Numbered from the stretch's first letter, positions 10,001-18,280 are shown. The stretch is DNA of 64,000 nucleotides from Sulfuricurvum sp. (GCA_024637295.1 JAGXFL010000007.1:37526-101525); one strand, 5' to 3'. Notes: generated by a model not told the origin, from the letters alone. Made by a program: numbers and translations.

Positions 10001-10563
10001 ACGAGCAGATCGGGCAGTTCATGGGCGTGCTCATTCCATTTTTCCATGAGCCGGGAACAGCTCTCTAAAAAACAGAGTTGATAGTTACGATGCAGTACCA
10101 GCTGTTTGAACTTTTGTTGCGTAAAATCAGTACCGCCGATCATCGTGACATGATACGCATTATTGTGTCGGATGGTCTCAAAAAGACGTATAAATTCATC
10201 TGCGATAGTTTCTATGGGCTCATCTTTGGAAAAATACTCCAAAATACCCGACTCAAACAGATGTTCACGCCGCTGGGGATCGGTGTCGGATGTATAAACA
10301 ATAACACCTGCCGCATCGGGGTTAATCAGATAGTCGCGTAAGATAAACTCATTGCAGGATTCACAGATAGGATCGATGATTATAAACTCAGGGTTTTGGG
10401 AAATAACGTGTGCGATGTCATCGGAGGAAAATGCTTGTATAACAGTGTATCCAAATGTTGATAAAGCATCTGAGAGACGGTTATTAAGGTTTGTCTCTAA
10501 ATCGATAACGGCTACCTTATAGTCACGTTTAGCAGAGATACTGTTTGCATTTTCGATAGTCAT
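7099..10563 (-). CDS. soluble multidomain hybrid histidine kinase with REC and Hpt
   Basis: This 1154-aa kinase has no membrane helix. In order: two receiver-like modules (about 15-130 and 140-260; each keeps an Asp in IIIDPICES or LLVLDFTNA but lacks clean full motifs), a PAS domain (FCEITGYTREELIGQ, about 275-395), a second PAS-like domain (about 405-525), HisKA with ATMSHEIRTPLNG (about 550), and HATPase with NAIKFTSNG, DEGIGV and GGTGLGL. A degenerate spacer follows (about 800-900), then a canonical receiver (VLVAEDNEVNQ, LVLMDINMPNMDG, LIKPL; about 915-1035). It ends in an Hpt domain with IHSLKGISRNL supplying the phospho-His. This is a full His-Asp-His relay in one chain. It heads the minus-strand operon and is divergent from cheB. 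Confidence 0.92.
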   Translation of the reverse strand: MTIENANSISAKRDYKVAVIDLETNLNNRLSDALSTFGYTVIQAFSSDDIAHVISQNPEFIIIDPICESCNEFILRDYLINPDAAGVIVYTSDTDPQRREHLFESGILEYFSKDEPIETIADEFIRLFETIRHNNAYHVTMIGGTDFTQQKFKQLVLHRNYQLCFLESCSRLMEKWNEHAHELPDLLVLDFTNAQHTQEAFALINFVRVVKLSEIPIILLLNEAETNFSSKFYRIGVNSILIRPYAYEKLLSKLTHHLDYQISKKWLHHEQSLSNQLKAMIDSSSIVSKADPKGIISYVNDSFCEITGYTREELIGQPHNIIRHPETYPLFFEQMWETIKAKKTFRGIIKNQRKDGSSYYVDSTISPIINDNDEIIEYISIRHDITPLIERQQEIEEQRRRIQNVLDAQTSLICMVDKTKGVLQSNRGFMDFLGISSLDPKKCGFTNLSDLFLDAEDLFHMQEGERIVCLDRLYDMRHQLVKVAMKDRFFNHHVFSIHVEKIQDNNFTKGICYLVSFENITQLNRALRDAKASSEAESRFLATMSHEIRTPLNGILGFAELLEETPLNEQQQKYLKTIEYSGETLRQIINDILDVMKLDREQLILNLELINLTGELESIIYPFYSIAHKKGVDLLVFIDPKLPTLVNVDFLRLKQVLINLISNAIKFTSNGKKVFVRIKSLKTTEGKVTIGFTVADEGIGVRPEHKDNIFKPFVQADNSIAREFGGTGLGLNIVTRVVMAMDGKMSFKSIFGRGSIFNVTLEFTYSASKPNYECQLHTSYLYLSHPKPSARFILVERYLNGFACCDSHVFRTSSLENITDDPTMHLILFMDMMSIDEIHKIIRQFTHATIFIISSFDQGSLPTDLKADNVIYFNEEISWSTIAHRLEIDDLHIVQKSEKPLSLTFEGLHVLVAEDNEVNQLYIQELLNKLDITHETAHDGYEAVKKFVQGHYSLVLMDINMPNMDGITATQQILYYEKETGAVHTPIIGLSADAVSSNISRYLTQGLDDYLIKPLRKSELTALLCRYFDSRIVKQETTSSEISTSENRSLTSFIASKIELPEETVCKLFKKYVSNCETILSQLDEHANDKLSLKMPIHSLKGISRNLYLETLGDMCEAFEKDLFSFTDDQQKLRLDELRDQVLHTLSQMKSELS

Positions 10564-10752
10564 ACGTATATTTTAGCATTAAAAAATAAAATATTAGAAA
10601 TATTCATGGTGATGACCCTGCACTACAATTTTATGACAAATGATAACTAAAAAAGACGATGTTCTGTGTATAATTTAACGTATTATTGATAAATATTAGT
10701 GTAATCTCATAAATATAATATTAAAAATTCAAATAAGTGGTGAGGATTTTGT
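10564..10752. other. AT-rich divergent intergenic region, kinase operon / cheB
   Basis: This spacer lies between the start of the 1154-aa kinase gene (minus strand) and the leader ORF/cheB (plus strand). It is very AT-rich. On the plus strand, TGTGTATAAT at 10665-10674 resembles a -10 element with a TG about one turn upstream. A second TATAAT lies at 10714-10719. Neither has a convincing -35 box, as is usual in Campylobacterota. I see no RNA gene here. Confidence 0.4.
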
Positions 10753-10833
10753 ATGTTTCTTGGTAGCAGAAGACTAAGATGTCAATCAGATTTCCGGCAC
10801 TTGAAGCGATACTGCGGCATGTCAAGAGTTTGA
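10753..10833 (+). CDS. candidate 26-codon leader ORF ahead of cheB
   Basis: A short frame not in the ORF track starts at ATG 10753 and ends at TGA 10831-10833, 3 nt before the cheB ATG. It has a good ribosome site, TGAGGA, 6 nt upstream of the ATG, better than the one in front of cheB itself (AAGAG). The peptide begins MFLGSRRLRCQ, has 7 Arg/Lys in 26 residues and two Cys, and has no hydrophobic segment. The most likely role is translational coupling to cheB. A chance ORF is possible. Confidence 0.35.
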   Translation: MFLGSRRLRCQSDFRHLKRYCGMSRV

Positions 10834-10836
10834 AAC

Positions 10837-11451
10837 ATGATCAATGAATTACCGAACTATAAAAAGATGGTAAAGACACTTATTTTGATTGGTTCTTCGA
10901 CCGGAGGTCCTGGTCATCTCAATCAAATCTTACAACAACTTCCAGATGATTTCACTGCTTCGATGATCATCGCACAGCATATGGCTTCTCCCTTTATCCC
11001 TGGTTTTATTCGACAGCTCTCGACGTTGATAGATCATCCTGTTTTGCGTGTGGAAGCTAAAACAAAGCTAGACTCTTCAACGATTTACGTATGCAGTGGA
11101 GAATGCCGATTACGTGAAATTGAGGGGGAGATCTATATAGAGTCATTTGAAAACAATGACAATCTGTATAATCCTGATATCAACACTCTTTTTTTTTCCG
11201 CAGCACGATTGCCTACGGAAGTAAAACGGATGGGTGTGATTCTCACCGGAATCGGTGATGATGGAACACTGGGGGCAAAAGAGCTGTATCAATCAGGCGG
11301 GTATTGCTTGTTTGAGAGTGAAAAGAGCGCTGTCGTGTACGGTATGCCACGCAGTGCTGCTGAATATGTCCCTGAAGCGGATGTTGGATCATTGAAAGAG
11401 ATCATTGAAAAAATCAATCTATTCGGGATGGAAAATGTTCGGATGGTTTAA
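10837..11451 (+). CDS. cheB: CheB-type protein-glutamate methylesterase without receiver domain
   Basis: This 204-aa protein corresponds to the catalytic half of CheB. The active-site Ser lies in LIGSSTGGPGHL, His in IIAQHM and Asp in GIGDDGTLGAKEL. The enzyme removes methyl groups from, or deamidates, chemoreceptor glutamates. The N-terminal receiver that normally regulates CheB is absent, and the ATG start with no longer upstream frame shows it is not truncated by annotation. From memory, Campylobacter jejuni CheB also lacks the receiver and is paired with cheR. Here cheR follows with a 17-nt overlap. There is no chemoreceptor, cheA or cheW nearby, so the substrate receptors must be encoded elsewhere. 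Confidence 0.92.
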   Translation: MINELPNYKKMVKTLILIGSSTGGPGHLNQILQQLPDDFTASMIIAQHMASPFIPGFIRQLSTLIDHPVLRVEAKTKLDSSTIYVCSGECRLREIEGEIYIESFENNDNLYNPDINTLFFSAARLPTEVKRMGVILTGIGDDGTLGAKELYQSGGYCLFESEKSAVVYGMPRSAAEYVPEADVGSLKEIIEKINLFGMENVRMV

Positions 11452-12271
11452 CTCAAAACAGGTAGAAGAAGTCGCTGTAGAACCAAAAATTGAGTGGGTG
11501 GATGAGAGTCCGAAGCAAGTCTATGATTATTTTAACGATTCAACGGGGATACATTTTGATCATAAGAAAGAGATTGTTACAGCAAAACTGATCCGTTTTG
11601 CCAAAGAACATGGGAGCCATTCGTTTAGTCATCTTCTCTTCAGACTAAAATCGGATTCTGTGCTATTGCAGCATCTGATCAATTATCTCACGGTCAATGA
11701 GACCTATTTTTTTAGAGAGATGGATCAAATCAACTATATGACAAGCGATATTCAAAAAACATCGAAGCCGATTCGTATTTTATGTGCTCCCGGTTCAACG
11801 GGAGAAGAAGCGTATTCGATCGCTATAGCATTAAGTGAAGCAGGGGTAAATATGGGACGAATCTCAATTGTCTCTATTGATATTAATACGGATGCCATTG
11901 CGTGTGCACAAGAAGCTCTTTACTCAAAGCGTTCGCTTCATCGTGCCGATGAGATCATCATAGAGCGCTACTTTACCCTTTTAGAGGATAAGTATCAACT
12001 TAAGGATTTTATTTGCCGTTATGCAGAGTTTAAAGCCCTTAATCTGTTTGGAAGCGATTTAATGACACTGGGAAGATTTGATTATATCTTTTCACGCAAC
12101 ATGCTGATCTATTTTGATGAAATTAAAACAGCAGCAGCTATTTCGCGACTCATATCGCTTGTAGAGACCTCTTCATCCATACTGTTTTTTGGACATGCGG
12201 ATATTATTACCGCACCTATTGGGTTGAAAGAACACTATGAGAAGAGAACCAAGTTTTTTACCAAAGGGTGA
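11435..12271 (+). CDS. cheR: CheR chemoreceptor methyltransferase
   Basis: This SAM-dependent methyltransferase modifies chemoreceptor glutamates. I start it at ATG 11435 (MFGWFNSKQ, 279 residues) rather than the TTG at 11405 of the ORF track, because GGGATGG lies just upstream. The protein then overlaps cheB by 17 nt. The CheR N-terminal helical region covers about 25-105. The SAM-binding fold has ILCAPGSTGEEAYSIA, VSIDINTDAI and FDYIFSRNMLIYFD, which match the family consensus GCSTGEEPYS and RNVLIYFD. There is no TPR or receptor-docking extension. With CheB it completes a receptor adaptation pair beside the c-di-GMP and phosphorelay genes. Confidence 0.93.
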   Translation: MFGWFNSKQVEEVAVEPKIEWVDESPKQVYDYFNDSTGIHFDHKKEIVTAKLIRFAKEHGSHSFSHLLFRLKSDSVLLQHLINYLTVNETYFFREMDQINYMTSDIQKTSKPIRILCAPGSTGEEAYSIAIALSEAGVNMGRISIVSIDINTDAIACAQEALYSKRSLHRADEIIIERYFTLLEDKYQLKDFICRYAEFKALNLFGSDLMTLGRFDYIFSRNMLIYFDEIKTAAAISRLISLVETSSSILFFGHADIITAPIGLKEHYEKRTKFFTKG

Positions 12272-12288
12272 TGCACTCTTACGTAGAG

Positions 12289-13920
12289 TCACTCTTTAAT
12301 AGTTGGTGAAGGTTCTCCGAAATAATACCCTTGTAAATGGCTCAACGAAAGATCTTGAAGATAATGATAGACACTGTCACAGTGGACAAACTCCGCAACG
12401 GTTTGAATGTTAAGCTGGCTTGCGAAATCGATAATCGTTTTAGTAATGATTTGTGAGGTAGTATCGGTATCGATATTGCGGATGATAGAACCGTCAATTT
12501 TGATGTAGTCAATATCCAGTTTGGTGATGTAAACAAAATTGGAATAACCCGCACCGAAATCATCAATGGCAATTTTGACACCGTACTTTTTTACCTGAGT
12601 GATAAAATCATTGATAATTTCATAGTTTTCAATTCCCTCAGATTCCAAAATTTCAAAAATGATGCGATCGCTATACGGACAATCTTTGATCTTATTGATA
12701 ATGTAAGCATTGACGAACGGATCATTAATATCTTCAATCGACAGATTAATAGAACATTGAAGCTTTGGGTGATGCGCCATTTGCGCAACTACTTTATCCA
12801 ACATAATCGTTGTGATGTGGTGGTAGAGTCTCACTTTTTTGGAAATTTCCAAAAATTGGATCGGAGGGATGACGGTTCCGTCTTCTTCGATAATGCGCAC
12901 CAATGCTTCATATTTTTCTATTTTTAGGGTGTTTGCATTGACAATTGGCTGATAAAAAGGGACGACTCTGTCTTGGTCGATGGCATTTCTAAGCCGTTTG
13001 ATCCATAACAAATTGTTTTCATAGTCTTCTTTTATATGAAACGATTCGTCGTAGTAAAGGTAATTTTTTCGTGTTTTCTTGGCCAGTTTAAGCGCCATAT
13101 CGGAGTGAGCCAGAACATCTTTTTTGTCTGCAACATAGATGGTTTTTAAATCAGACCCTGCGATGCCGATGGTAACGTTCAAACTGATCTCATGATCGGC
13201 TACGGTGAATATTTTGTTATTAAGCCAAAGAGAGAGCTGGTCAATGCACTCTGATATCTCTGCGTTGCTGCACGAAGTTTGGATGAGGATAACGTATTCA
13301 TCAACGGGAAGCTTATAGACTATTGCGTTTTTCATGGTTTTTGCATACTCAATGAGCTCAGTAGCAAAAGCCAGGAGAAGCTGATCGGCAATTCTATGCC
13401 CATAAAAGGTATTGACCTCTTTGAAACTGTCAATATTAATCAAAATGAGATTGAATGAAGACTCTATGTCGTCTATATCGCTTAACAGTTTGGTCCGATT
13501 AGGGAGGCTGGTGAGAATATCGTACTTGGATTCTAAAAGCTCTTTGTTGAGTTTGTGCAACCCAGTCATATCCCGTATGCTTACGAGGGTGCTGTATCTA
13601 TTGCCATATTCATCATACAAAGCTTGAACATTTTTTGAAATGTGGACGACGGAACCGTCTTTACGCATGAAAATGGTTTCTTGATCGTTACAGTAACCGT
13701 ATTTTTGTACGTTTAACTCACAGTTTGCCATGATACTCATATCACCGAGATATTGTATGATTGAGCTTCCGTACAATTCATTTGCGCTGTAGCCTAACAA
13801 TTTACAAAATGCAGGATTGACATAGGTAATATTACTCTCTAAATTGATCGTAAAAATACCATCAGGCGAGTGTTCGAGAATCTCTTGCAACCGTACGTTT
13901 TCTAAAATAGGTTGACCCAC
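12289..13920 (-). CDS. PAS-degenerate GGDEF-EAL c-di-GMP phosphodiesterase
   Basis: This 543-aa soluble protein has PAS (about 8-120; DGIFTINLESNITYVN), a GGDEF fold (about 130-290) and EAL (about 300-540). The cyclase signature is replaced by PVDEY, so this half is almost certainly inactive and may bind GTP as an allosteric module. The EAL half looks active: YEALVRI, Asn of INLSIEDIND, Glu of FEILESEG, IAIDDFGAGYSNF, the Lys of YIKIDGS and Glu of TVAEFVH. It should hydrolyse c-di-GMP to pGpG. The start is GTG at 13920, with AAGGA 6 nt upstream. It converges on cheR (17 nt apart) and is divergent from the diguanylate cyclase. Confidence 0.92.
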   Translation of the reverse strand: MGQPILENVRLQEILEHSPDGIFTINLESNITYVNPAFCKLLGYSANELYGSSIIQYLGDMSIMANCELNVQKYGYCNDQETIFMRKDGSVVHISKNVQALYDEYGNRYSTLVSIRDMTGLHKLNKELLESKYDILTSLPNRTKLLSDIDDIESSFNLILINIDSFKEVNTFYGHRIADQLLLAFATELIEYAKTMKNAIVYKLPVDEYVILIQTSCSNAEISECIDQLSLWLNNKIFTVADHEISLNVTIGIAGSDLKTIYVADKKDVLAHSDMALKLAKKTRKNYLYYDESFHIKEDYENNLLWIKRLRNAIDQDRVVPFYQPIVNANTLKIEKYEALVRIIEEDGTVIPPIQFLEISKKVRLYHHITTIMLDKVVAQMAHHPKLQCSINLSIEDINDPFVNAYIINKIKDCPYSDRIIFEILESEGIENYEIINDFITQVKKYGVKIAIDDFGAGYSNFVYITKLDIDYIKIDGSIIRNIDTDTTSQIITKTIIDFASQLNIQTVAEFVHCDSVYHYLQDLSLSHLQGYYFGEPSPTIKE

Positions 13921-14023
13921 TCAATATCCTTCTGCAATATACGTAATTAAACATGATAGGCGGTATTTCTTTAATCTATCCTAAAATAAAAGACATCTTC
14001 AACTCTCTTTTAAGGCATTATAT

Positions 14024-16366
14024 ATGTATTATAGTTTAAATTCTATATTACAAAATTACAATATGATGAAAGTTGTCAAGATGCTGGAGAAATTTTTTAA
14101 ATGTTGTCGTAGAAGCTTTTTCCTCCAGGTGATAGTTCTTTTTGTCCCTGTAGCGTTGGGGATAATCGGGATTGCTGTTTATACCTATCAAGATGAAAAA
14201 AAACAAGAGTTACAGGTAATTTCATCGAATGAACTCTCAATGCTTAAGCTGGGAAAACATGCTATTCAGGAAACGTTGAAGAGAGTTAAAAATGATGTTC
14301 AATATCTCTCACAATATCATGATTTCGAGGATTATATTGCTACGGGCTCTCCTGAAAACTTGGAACACATTTCGCATGATTTTAAATTGGTGATGCAAAG
14401 TCTTCGTGTGTATGATCAGCTGCGATGGATTGACGAGAGGGGGATGGAACGGCTGAGAATAAACTTCAATAACGGGGCTCCCGCTATCGTTCCCAGTGAG
14501 GAACTTCAAAATAAAAAAGATCGCTATTATTTTTCTGAAGCAATGCAATTTAGAGAAGGTGAAACCTATTTTTCAAAGTTCGATTTGAATGTGGAGAATC
14601 AAAAAATAGAGATCCCTCATAAGCCGATGATCCGGGTAGCTACACCGATCTTAAATAAGGACGGTGATTGCAAAGGGATATTTATCATCAACTATCTTGG
14701 GGAGGAGTTGATACAAAACTTTACTCAGATTACAGCGGTATCAAGCGGTGATGTTATGCTGCTCAATGATAAGGGATATTGGCTAAAAGGGGCTAATAAA
14801 AGCGATGAATGGGGGTTTATGTTTAATCGTAACGATCTATCCCTCTCTTATCGGCATCCATCGGCATGGAAACGTATTTCAAATGAAGAAGAGGGGCAAT
14901 TTTTGGATGAAAAAGGGTTGTGGACATTTACGACGGTTCGCCCTTCAAGCAATGCATTAGCGGTAAATCATTCTACAGTATGGAAAGCCGTCATATTCAT
15001 CCCCTTAGAGAAGCTTTATCTCAAATCCAATGCGCTGTTTCTCTCTTTGTCTCTCTTTACACTTTTGGGGCTCATAGCGGCCGGAACAGGAAGTTTTATA
15101 CTCGCTTACCTTTACCGAAAAAAGCAGCTGGCACTCAATAATTTTAGGGGACTTCAAAAAAGAACGGAGGGAATTTTGCTCTCGGTTCCGGATATCATCA
15201 TGCAAGTGGATACCCAGAAGCGGTATGTATGGGCTAATACACAAGGATTGAAATTTTTCGGTGAGGATGTTATCGGTAAAGAAGCATCAGAGTATTTCGA
15301 AGGGGAACAAGAGACGTATGCAAGTGTTCACCCTGTCCTTATGGGTGATATCGATTCTGTTTATGTGGAGAATTGGCAGAGGCGTTATGATGAAAAAAGA
15401 CGGCTTTTGGCATGGTGGTGTCGTAATCTAAAAGATGAGGAGGGCAATGTTACGGGAATGCTCTCTACGGCACGTGACATCACCGAAGAGTATGAGCGGG
15501 AAAAAGAGGTTGAAAAGCTCTCTAAAGCGCTGGAACAGATCGACGATATTGTGTATATTACGGATAAATTCGGGAATTTTACCTATGTAAACAGTGCGTA
15601 TTCTCGGCATACCGGCTATACACGAGATGAAGTGATCGGACAAAATGCGAGAATTTCTAAATCAGGAATGCATAATCGTGAGTTTTATAAGGAACTTTGG
15701 ACCACTATCATGAGCGGAGAGGTGTATCGTAAGACGCTGATTAACCGGAAGAAAAATGGTGATCTGTACTATGAGAAAAAAACGATCACACCTCTAAAAT
15801 ACGATCGTGCTGGCATTATCGGATTTATTTCAACAGGCAAAGATGTTACCGAAGAAGAGATGCTAAATCAGCAGATCGAACGTATCGCAACGATTGACAA
15901 CCTCACTGGGATTTACAATCGCCATAAATTTGAGGAATTATTTACGCTCGAATCGCAACGTGCTCAACGGTTTAATCAACCTTTATCCCTTATCTTGATT
16001 GATATAGACCATTTTAAATCGGTCAATGACACGTACGGTCATGATGTGGGGGATAAAGTTTTGATTCAGTTATCGGATATCGTACAAGAAAATATCCGTA
16101 AAATTGATATTTTTGCTCGCTGGGGGGGAGAAGAATTTTTGCTCCTTTGTCCGGGAACACAGATGGATAATGTCAAAGAGCTGGCTGAAAAATTACGTGA
16201 GGCAGTTGAAAAGAGACCGTTTGAAGTAGTCGGGAAGATTACGATCAGTATAGGGGTGAGTGTTTTGAATCCGGAAGACAGTTTTAGTGAATTGTTTAAA
16301 CGTGCCGATCAGGGACTTTATTATGCGAAAGAGCATGGAAGAAATCGTGTAGGTACGGTTGAATGA
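14024..16366 (+). CDS. membrane diguanylate cyclase (periplasmic sensor, 2 PAS, GGDEF)
   Basis: This 780-aa protein has membrane helices at about 35-55 and 340-370, enclosing a ~285-residue periplasmic sensor of probable Cache type. Two cytoplasmic PAS domains follow (about 385-500 and 505-620; the second has YSRHTGYTRDEVIGQ). A GGDEF domain ends the chain. The active site is RWGGEEFLLL. An RxxD inhibitory site (RKID) lies at the usual distance upstream, so product inhibition is expected. DIDHFKSVNDTYGHDVGD gives the other catalytic Asp. The start at 14024 has AAGG 8 nt upstream. It is divergent from the EAL gene, so a cyclase and an esterase share the 103-bp AT-rich spacer 13921-14023. Confidence 0.93.
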   Translation: MYYSLNSILQNYNMMKVVKMLEKFFKCCRRSFFLQVIVLFVPVALGIIGIAVYTYQDEKKQELQVISSNELSMLKLGKHAIQETLKRVKNDVQYLSQYHDFEDYIATGSPENLEHISHDFKLVMQSLRVYDQLRWIDERGMERLRINFNNGAPAIVPSEELQNKKDRYYFSEAMQFREGETYFSKFDLNVENQKIEIPHKPMIRVATPILNKDGDCKGIFIINYLGEELIQNFTQITAVSSGDVMLLNDKGYWLKGANKSDEWGFMFNRNDLSLSYRHPSAWKRISNEEEGQFLDEKGLWTFTTVRPSSNALAVNHSTVWKAVIFIPLEKLYLKSNALFLSLSLFTLLGLIAAGTGSFILAYLYRKKQLALNNFRGLQKRTEGILLSVPDIIMQVDTQKRYVWANTQGLKFFGEDVIGKEASEYFEGEQETYASVHPVLMGDIDSVYVENWQRRYDEKRRLLAWWCRNLKDEEGNVTGMLSTARDITEEYEREKEVEKLSKALEQIDDIVYITDKFGNFTYVNSAYSRHTGYTRDEVIGQNARISKSGMHNREFYKELWTTIMSGEVYRKTLINRKKNGDLYYEKKTITPLKYDRAGIIGFISTGKDVTEEEMLNQQIERIATIDNLTGIYNRHKFEELFTLESQRAQRFNQPLSLILIDIDHFKSVNDTYGHDVGDKVLIQLSDIVQENIRKIDIFARWGGEEFLLLCPGTQMDNVKELAEKLREAVEKRPFEVVGKITISIGVSVLNPEDSFSELFKRADQGLYYAKEHGRNRVGTVE

Positions 16367-16390
16367 TAACATTTTACCGGTTTTATTCTA

Positions 16391-18280
16391 TCAATACTCA
16401 ATAAAAGTGAGAGAAAGGACATCGTTTTTGTAATTGTCTTGGATTTTATATTCCCGATAGCCTCTGGAAACAGCAATACCAACAAGGTACTTTATCCCAT
16501 TAAAAGTGATGAGACGGTGGGTGGCCTGTTCTGAGTTATAACGATAAATATCATCATCCAAATCGATATGATCCAATGGTTTTATTGTTGGATGGGTTGT
16601 TGATATAACAAAGCCTTTACGATCAATAAAAAATGAGAAACCTTTTTTAGAAGAGGGGAAGCTATCATTTAGCATTGCTTGAAATTGGGGATATGCATCG
16701 AATACAATGCCGATTCCACCTAAAATTTTTCCGTTCATACAGATCGTGGCACTGTAGATATAAGTGGATTGATTACCGTAGAAGGGGGTGCTTTCAAAAT
16801 TACTTACAAAATAGCTTTGGGTGTTTTGGTTGTTGAGTGTTTTAAAAGCATATTCCCCTGTTACGTTTTTTCCTATAACGGTTTGATCATTGGAGGCCGC
16901 GATAATTGTCAAATCAGAAGTATAAATAAAGAGATTTGTATAGACGGTATAGAGGTTGTTGATATAGAGTAATACCGTACAGAGCCGTTTAATATCGGGC
17001 AGATCACGCGAGAGTTCCTCTTCAAAAGTAGGGGTCATTGCCCACCAACGGCAATCATTGGCCCGTTCGTATAAGTTTCGATCCATAATATCAATGGCTA
17101 ACTTTGCGGAGGATTGGACATCATAGGTCAATCCGTCCACAATAGTATTTTCGAGATGAGCTACGGTTTCCTTAATGGTTTCAAGAATCGAAGAACTGAC
17201 GATACGTAGATTGTCCAATATAGGGGTTAAAACATAAACTCTCTCTTTTGTAGCGATGAGTTCTCCGTTTATGATAACGTCATTTAGATCTTCAACAACG
17301 TCATCGGATTTATTGAGGATAGCCTGTATCTTGTCATCCAGAGTACATTTTACAAGGGTTGTATTGGTAGTCGATACTGAAGACTCTTTTTTTATATTTT
17401 TAAAAGCTATGCTAATCCATCGAGCACCATAATACCCTTCATATCCCTTTGTTTTAGCCGAGACAAAAAAGTTTTTATTGTGGTAAACATAGTCGCTATC
17501 GGTATTAATCCGAAGGATTTCATTGGCTGAAATTGTGAAATTCATAGAAGATGTGATAATCTCTTTACTATCAGTGAAGAGTATATGTTCATCCGAAGCT
17601 AGCAGTGATGAAAAAATACGTTCCATTTCATCGTCAAATCGAAAACACAAGATCAATACCCCTATGGCTTGCTGATTTTCGATAATCCTTTGAGCAAATA
17701 AGAGTGTTTTAGGTTGTGCGGCAAAGAGATCGGTATGAGCATATTGCTCCACATATCCATCGGTTTGAAGTGCGGTTTTGATAATAGGATCATTGGTAGA
17801 AGAGAGTCCATTATCCTTATTTATATTGAGACGGATGTTTCCCTCTGCATCGGTAATAATAATTTCGTTATAAACACTGTATTTCATCGTATATTCGATA
17901 AGGCGTTTGCGAAGTTGATCTGCATTTTTTTGATTATTGAGATAGGAAATGATTGATTCGTCGGTTGCTAAAAAACCTACGTCAGCAGTACGCTCAAACA
18001 AGTTCCGTATGAGTATGTCAATGCTGATTTGTGCTTTTGAACCTAACTCTTCGGTATGTTTTTTTAAGCTTTCATGGATTAAGAGAGGAATTAATTCTTC
18101 TTTGAGATTAGTGAAAGTTTCAATTGTTCTTTCAGTAAATTCGAAAAGATTGGCCGCTTTATCAAGGGCACTTATTTTTCCGGTTAAAATTATTTTTTTG
18201 AGGAACCTATTTTGGGCATCGAATAAATGGATATTCTTTTGGATAAAAGGGAAAAGGTCGGAAATATTTGATGATGCCAT
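16391..18280 (-). CDS. soluble double Cache-like sensor protein without output domain
   Basis: This 629-aa protein has no membrane helix and no kinase, methyl-accepting, GGDEF or DNA-binding domain. It contains two related halves. Each begins with a helical motif: AQISIDILIRNLFERTADVGFLATDE near residue 80 and AKLAIDIMDRNLYERANDCRWWAMTP near residue 370. Each is followed by a Cache/PAS-like alpha/beta sensor; the second includes GGIGIVFDAYPQF and FFIDRKGFVISTTHP. The RNL-ER motif resembles the start of double-Cache domains in chemoreceptors. The N-terminal ~75 residues are helical. It probably detects a ligand and reports by protein contact, perhaps to the neighbouring cyclase or to chemotaxis proteins; this is inference. 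It converges on the diguanylate cyclase gene (24 nt). Confidence 0.75.
   Translation of the reverse strand: MASSNISDLFPFIQKNIHLFDAQNRFLKKIILTGKISALDKAANLFEFTERTIETFTNLKEELIPLLIHESLKKHTEELGSKAQISIDILIRNLFERTADVGFLATDESIISYLNNQKNADQLRKRLIEYTMKYSVYNEIIITDAEGNIRLNINKDNGLSSTNDPIIKTALQTDGYVEQYAHTDLFAAQPKTLLFAQRIIENQQAIGVLILCFRFDDEMERIFSSLLASDEHILFTDSKEIITSSMNFTISANEILRINTDSDYVYHNKNFFVSAKTKGYEGYYGARWISIAFKNIKKESSVSTTNTTLVKCTLDDKIQAILNKSDDVVEDLNDVIINGELIATKERVYVLTPILDNLRIVSSSILETIKETVAHLENTIVDGLTYDVQSSAKLAIDIMDRNLYERANDCRWWAMTPTFEEELSRDLPDIKRLCTVLLYINNLYTVYTNLFIYTSDLTIIAASNDQTVIGKNVTGEYAFKTLNNQNTQSYFVSNFESTPFYGNQSTYIYSATICMNGKILGGIGIVFDAYPQFQAMLNDSFPSSKKGFSFFIDRKGFVISTTHPTIKPLDHIDLDDDIYRYNSEQATHRLITFNGIKYLVGIAVSRGYREYKIQDNYKNDVLSLTFIEY

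Noticed and set aside
12274-12291. ACTCT/AGAGT hairpin between cheR and the EAL gene as terminator
   Set aside because: Only a 5-bp AT-rich stem with a weak T-tract; not convincing.
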